From Castellaniella defragrans (GTDB lineage Bacteria; Pseudomonadota; Gammaproteobacteria; Burkholderiales; Burkholderiaceae_B), in assembly GCF_014203015.1 (NCBI RefSeq), contig NZ_JACHIB010000016.1, forward strand, positions 1-64,000: a stretch of DNA of 64,000 nucleotides, in the 5' to 3' direction. The notes beneath the pieces were generated by a model. It was not told where the DNA came from. It saw only the letters and a program-made list of their open reading frames with translations, and made no database searches. Below, one piece after another: positions 61,319 through 64,000 of this stretch (the stretch's first letter is position 1; the number at the start of each line of letters is the position of its first letter). The position numbers and the translations under genes were made by a program.

Positions 61319-61977
61319 GCGCGCCCGCCGTCGGGCGATTTGAAGCGGTAGACCGCGAGCTGGCTGCGCCAGCCGCGCAGCCAATGGATTTCCCGCTCGC
61401 CGCGGAACGTCGCCAGGTGCGTCACCCGCAGCCCCAGCCGCGCCGCCAGGTCCTGGAAGTCCCGCAGGGTGCACAGGTGGATGTTGGGCGTGTCGTACCA
61501 CTGGTAGGGCATCTGCTCGTTGACCGGCATGCGCCCGCGCAGGATCGACCAGCCGTGCGGCCAGTAGCCGAAATTGGGGAAGGACACGATGCCGTAATGG
61601 GCCACCCGCGCCATTTCCCGCAGGATGTGTTCCGTGTGGTGCATGGACTGCAGGGTCTGCGACAGCACCACCGTGTCGAACTGGCGGTCGTCGAACAGCG
61701 CCAGGCCTTCTTCGAGGTTCTGCTGGATCACGCGCACCCCGCGCCGCACCGCCGCGATCATGCGCTCGTCGTCGAGTTCGACCCCGGCGCCGCGCACCTG
61801 GCGGGTGCGCTGCAGGTAGTCGAGCAGCCGGCCGTCGCCGCACCCGAGGTCCAGCACGCGGCTGCCCGGCTCGATCCATTCGGCGATCCGCAGCAGGTCG
61901 ATCCGCAGCGGCGAATCCTTTTCCGCGGCCCCGTCCGGGGCGGCCGATTGCGGCACCGCCGCCTGCAGCGTCGTCAT
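61315..61977 (-). CDS. metW: Methionine biosynthesis protein MetW
   Basis: 220 residues. SAM-dependent methyltransferase fold: [15 protein letters not shown] and [24 protein letters not shown]. MetW partners MetX in homoserine acetylation in beta- and gamma-proteobacteria. Coupled by ATGA overlaps to metX and ampG. Confidence 0.95.
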   Translation of the reverse strand: MTTLQAAVPQSAAPDGAAEKDSPLRIDLLRIAEWIEPGSRVLDLGCGDGRLLDYLQRTRQVRGAGVELDDERMIAAVRRGVRVIQQNLEEGLALFDDRQFDTVVLSQTLQSMHHTEHILREMARVAHYGIVSFPNFGYWPHGWSILRGRMPVNEQMPYQWYDTPNIHLCTLRDFQDLAARLGLRVTHLATFRGEREIHWLRGWRSQLAVYRFKSPDGGRA

Positions 61978-63314
61978 GCCCGCACCTCCGAGGCCGACAT
62001 CCCCGAGGCCGAAATTTCGGATGCCGACATCACCGATGCCGATGCTCCCGGTGCAGGCGTTCCCGCCGCCAGCACCCCCGTCACGCGGCGGCGCTCGCCC
62101 AGGCCCAGGCGGGCGGCGATGCCGTCGTAGTAACCCTGCACCACCGCGTGGTAGCGCCGGTCGCCCAGCAGGAAGGCGTCGTGGCCGTGCGGCGCGTCGA
62201 TCTCGGCGTAGGTGACTTCGCGCTGGTTCTTCAGCAGGGCGCGGACGATCTCGCGCGAATGCTCGGGGGCGAAGCGCCAGTCGGTGGTGAAGGACACCAG
62301 CAGGAAGCGCGCCTGCGCGGCCGCCAGGGCGCGCGCCAGATCGCCGCCGTGCGCGCGCGCCGGATCGAAATAATCCAGGGCGCGGGTCAGCAGCAGGTAG
62401 GTGTTGGCGTCGAAATAGCGGGAGAACTTTTCCCCCTGGTGGCGCAGGTAGGACTCGACCTCGAATTCGACGTCGTAGTTGTAGCGGTAGTCGCCCGTGG
62501 GGCCGGGCGCGCGCTGCGCGCGGCCGAACTTCGAGGCCATGACCTCGTCGGACTGATAGGTGATGTGGCCCACCATGCGCGCCACCGACAGGCCATTGGC
62601 CGGCACCACGCCGTGGGCGTGGTAATCCCCGCCGCGGAAATCCGGATCGGTCAGGATGGCGCGGCGGGCAACTTCGTTGAAGGCGATGTTCTGCGCCGAC
62701 AGGCGCGCCGTGCTGGCGATCACGATGCAGTCGCCCACCCGTTCCGGGCAGGTGATCGCCCAGCTGAGGGCCTGCATGCCGCCCAGCGAGCCGCCCATCA
62801 CGGCGGCGAAGCGCTCGATGCCGAAATGGTCGGCCACGCGTGCCTGGGCATGCACCCAGTCTTCGACCGTCAGCAGCGGGAACGACGCCCCCCAGGGGCG
62901 GCCGGTGGCGGGATCGATCGTGGCCGGCCCCGTGGAGCCGAAACACGAGCCGAGGTTGTTGATGCCGATGACGAAGAACCGGTCGGTGTCCACCGCCTTG
63001 CCGGGGCCGACCATGTTGTCCCACCAGCCGATCCGGTCGGGGCGCTCGGCGTCCATCCCGGCCACGTGGTGCGAGGCGTTCAGGGCGTGGCAGATCAGCA
63101 CCGCGTTGCTGCGCGCGGCGTTCAACCGGCCGTAGGTTTCCACCGCCAGGGTGTAGGACGGCAGCACCTGGCCGCTGGACAGCGTGAGGGGATCGGAGAA
63201 ATGCAGGAACTGCGGGGAGACGAAGCCCACGCTGCCTTCCGGCACGGTACGCGGGTCGATGGCGGGGGCGGCCGGCTCGCAGGCGGGCACGGGGGAAACG
63301 GCAGTCGTGGTCAT
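61974..63314 (-). CDS. metX: Homoserine O-acetyl/succinyltransferase
   Basis: 446 residues, alpha/beta-hydrolase. Nucleophile Ser in [14 protein letters not shown]; catalytic Asp and His near [17 protein letters not shown] and [12 protein letters not shown]. Acylates homoserine in methionine synthesis. The core ends near residue 405; the remaining tail contains the pentapeptide repeat [20 protein letters not shown], which is outside the family fold. Preceded by a SAM-II-like riboswitch. Confidence 0.96.
   Translation of the reverse strand: MTTTAVSPVPACEPAAPAIDPRTVPEGSVGFVSPQFLHFSDPLTLSSGQVLPSYTLAVETYGRLNAARSNAVLICHALNASHHVAGMDAERPDRIGWWDNMVGPGKAVDTDRFFVIGINNLGSCFGSTGPATIDPATGRPWGASFPLLTVEDWVHAQARVADHFGIERFAAVMGGSLGGMQALSWAITCPERVGDCIVIASTARLSAQNIAFNEVARRAILTDPDFRGGDYHAHGVVPANGLSVARMVGHITYQSDEVMASKFGRAQRAPGPTGDYRYNYDVEFEVESYLRHQGEKFSRYFDANTYLLLTRALDYFDPARAHGGDLARALAAAQARFLLVSFTTDWRFAPEHSREIVRALLKNQREVTYAEIDAPHGHDAFLLGDRRYHAVVQGYYDGIAARLGLGERRRVTGVLAAGTPAPGASASVMSASEISASGMSASEVRA
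61988..62047 (-). repeat. 15-bp tandem repeat in the metX 3' end, four units
   Basis: Units 61988-62002, 62003-62017, 62018-62032 and 62033-62047 are degenerate copies (about 60-85% identical to each other). Each encodes SAS plus two residues, so the protein gains a pentapeptide per unit and remains in frame. Confidence 0.85.
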
Positions 63315-63316
63315 GG

Positions 63317-63375
63317 GACCTCTTTAGCTGGATTTATGGAGCGCCCGCAAGCGGATCAGGCAAATCGGCGCCAAT
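63317..63375 (-). promoter_or_regulatory. metX: SAM-II-like riboswitch upstream of metX
   Basis: On the minus strand GGCGCC (63367-63372) pairs with GGCGCT (63340-63345), the P1 of the SAM-II fold. Between lie GATTT and GCCTGATCC; after P1 come ATAAAT and AGCTAAAGAGG, which match the SAM-II consensus order (GCGC, ATAAA, AGCTAAA-AGG). CCT in the loop can pair with AGG to form the pseudoknot. The AGAGG is also the metX ribosome-binding site, 5 bases before ATG, so SAM binding would block translation. SAM-II is typically ahead of metX/metA. Confidence 0.78.
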
Positions 63376-63384
63376 TCGTGTTTC

Positions 63385-63390
63385 ATTCTA
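63385..63390 (-). promoter_or_regulatory. Probable -10 of the metX promoter
   Basis: TAGAAT on the minus strand lies about 10 bases upstream of the riboswitch, as needed for transcription to start at its 5' end. A TTGCCA hexamer (63410-63415) is 19 bases further up, a little long for a -35. Confidence 0.4.
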
Positions 63391-63430
63391 GCACCGCGGC
63401 CTGCCACGCTGGCAAGCCTGGTCAGCCCTG

Positions 63431-63500
63431 TCATGCCCGCCGGATCATGTCCGATTGATCATGCCCGACTGATCATGTCCGCCGGATCATGCCCGGCCAC
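63431..63500. repeat. 14-bp degenerate tandem repeat, five units
   Basis: Units start at 63431, 63445, 63459, 63473 and 63487, each opening TCATG[CT]CCG. It is non-coding and lies in the 550-base gap between metX and the LuxR-type gene. Confidence 0.85.
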
Positions 63501-63602
63501 CGGTGCCGCGCCAGCGGCGGCGCCGGGCCGCCTGGGACCGCCGTACTCCGCGCCGGGCGGCGTCCGGGGCGTGTTCCCGCACCACGGACCGGCCGGCATC
63601 GA

Positions 63603-63635
63603 CCTCAAACCAGCCTCAAACCAGCCTCAAACCGA
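63603..63635. repeat. 11-bp tandem repeat, three units
   Basis: CCTCAAACCAG at 63603-63613 and 63614-63624, then a variant at 63625-63635. Looser CCCCAAAAC-type repeats continue at about 63689-63733. The rest of the gap up to 63850 is AT-richer and may hold promoters; no gene is seen. Confidence 0.8.
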
Positions 63636-63850
63636 GCCCGGAAGGGCCTCAAAGCCGCATTGAATCCGCCTCAACAGATTCCAAACCGACCCCAAAACAC
63701 CCCAAAACCGACCCCAAAACGCGCCCAAAACAGCCTCAAGCCAGGCCAGACTTAAGGCACATCAACGTTTTCCACATTCCCTATTCGACAAACGCGACGA
63801 TGGTGATACATTTGCTCACGATAACTTTCATTAGGGCATATAAGAAACAA

Positions 63851-63858
63851 GGGGGGGG
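63851..63858 (+). repeat. G8 homopolymer just upstream of the LuxR-type start
   Basis: Eight consecutive G residues lie 8 bases before the ATG at 63867. Such tracts are prone to slipped-strand change; at this position a change would alter the spacing or the ribosome-binding site rather than the reading frame. Confidence 0.6.
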
Positions 63859-63866
63859 CGCGTCAC

Positions 63867-64000
63867 ATGAAGCGGCTGACCGAGCGGGAACACGAGTGCC
63901 TGTACTGGGCGGCACAGGGCAAGACCAGTTGGGAAATCGGGCGCATCCTGGGCATCAGCGAGCGAACCGCCAACTTCCACATCGCCAACACCTGCGACAA
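63867..64000 (+). CDS. LuxR-type HTH protein, 5' part (cut by the window end)
   Basis: 44 codons are in the window. From the ATG the product reads [19 protein letters not shown], then [20 protein letters not shown], the GerE/LuxR-type HTH as found at the C-terminus of quorum-sensing LuxR proteins. Here it begins at residue 3 and an in-frame stop is at 63822, so there is no upstream sensor domain: either a stand-alone HTH regulator, or a protein with additional domains after the HTH. The 3' end is outside. Confidence 0.8.
   Translation, partial: MKRLTEREHECLYWAAQGKTSWEIGRILGISERTANFHIANTCD

Noticed and set aside
61315-63024. Fusion of metW with an upstream reading frame
   Set aside because: The long frame reads through the out-of-frame metX gene. 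The ATG at 61977, coupled by ATGA to the metX stop, gives a normal MetW.
63431-63500. Short repeats as a CRISPR array
   Set aside because: Units are contiguous with no spacers and are only 14 bases; no cas gene is near.

Overview
The window is a GC-rich, tightly packed chromosomal segment of a beta-proteobacterium. Gene content and order point to Burkholderiales, most likely Alcaligenaceae (the Bordetella/Achromobacter neighbourhood). Supporting signs are an Ala/Lys-rich histone H1-like protein, a metX-metW-ampG operon, the accB-accC-prmA-DUF3426 order, rplU-rpmA-obgE-proB, mreBCD-mrdA-rodA and gatCAB. The genus is an inference from style and synteny; no rRNA or tRNA gene is visible.

Layout. 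1-330: the end of an IS630-like element sits in a CTAG target and truncates a divergent acyl-CoA synthetase-like gene. 450-4.8 kb: gltX, a small lipoprotein, a membrane protein, the histone-like gene and yggT. 4.8-11.1 kb (minus strand): a run from tlpA-like through accB, accC, prmA, a DUF3426 protein and a PfkB kinase to a SlyB-like lipoprotein. 11.3-18.4 kb (plus): mpl, an RNB exoribonuclease, a TonB-like protein, mtgA, lptG and apaH, i.e. envelope work with several ATGA overlaps. 18.5-20.9 kb (minus): plsC-like, ruvX, yqgE, rubredoxin. 21-29.7 kb (plus): a ThiD-like kinase, thiE, hemL, marR, argJ, rplU, rpmA, obgE, proB. 29.8-33 kb: an Lrp regulator divergent from dadA, a degenerate response regulator and an XRE regulator. 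33.2-35.4 kb: a TPP riboswitch and thiC with a TTG start. 35.4-40.4 kb (minus): an OmpA lipoprotein and an AapJQMP-type amino-acid ABC transporter. 40.6-43.3 kb: ftsE, ftsX, mutY. 43.4-49.0 kb (minus): the rod-shape cluster mreBCD-mrdA-rodA. 49.3-52.6 kb: gatCAB. 52.9-55.8 kb: pyrE, a DODA-type dioxygenase, xth and a YjfB-like small protein. 55.85-57.85 kb: a markedly AT-richer island. 58-63.9 kb: a BASS transporter, an AraC regulator, metX-metW-ampG under a SAM-II-like riboswitch, and the start of a LuxR-type HTH gene cut by the window end.

Most of the window is ordinary housekeeping. The best candidate for something undescribed is the single gene at 56202-57722. It encodes a 506-residue protein with a clear P-loop near its N-terminus and a C-terminal segment that looks like a degenerate PD-(D/E)XK nuclease core. 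It sits alone in an AT-rich island between two strong hairpin structures, which is how single-gene defence systems often look. Its function is not established by the sequence. Other structures the genes do not explain are a perfect 49-bp direct repeat flanking dadA, an 82-bp tandem repeat abutting the thiC promoter/TPP riboswitch, a nested inverted-repeat element between gatB and pyrE, a 161-bp MITE-like element upstream of yqgE, 12-bp-phased A-tracts upstream of the histone gene, and a 15-bp tandem repeat that lengthens the C-terminus of MetX.

Regulation visible in the sequence: TPP control of thiC, SAM-II-like control of metX in which the Shine-Dalgarno lies inside the aptamer, a probable Lrp palindrome between lrp and dadA, candidate MarR operators, and several intrinsic terminators at convergent gene ends.
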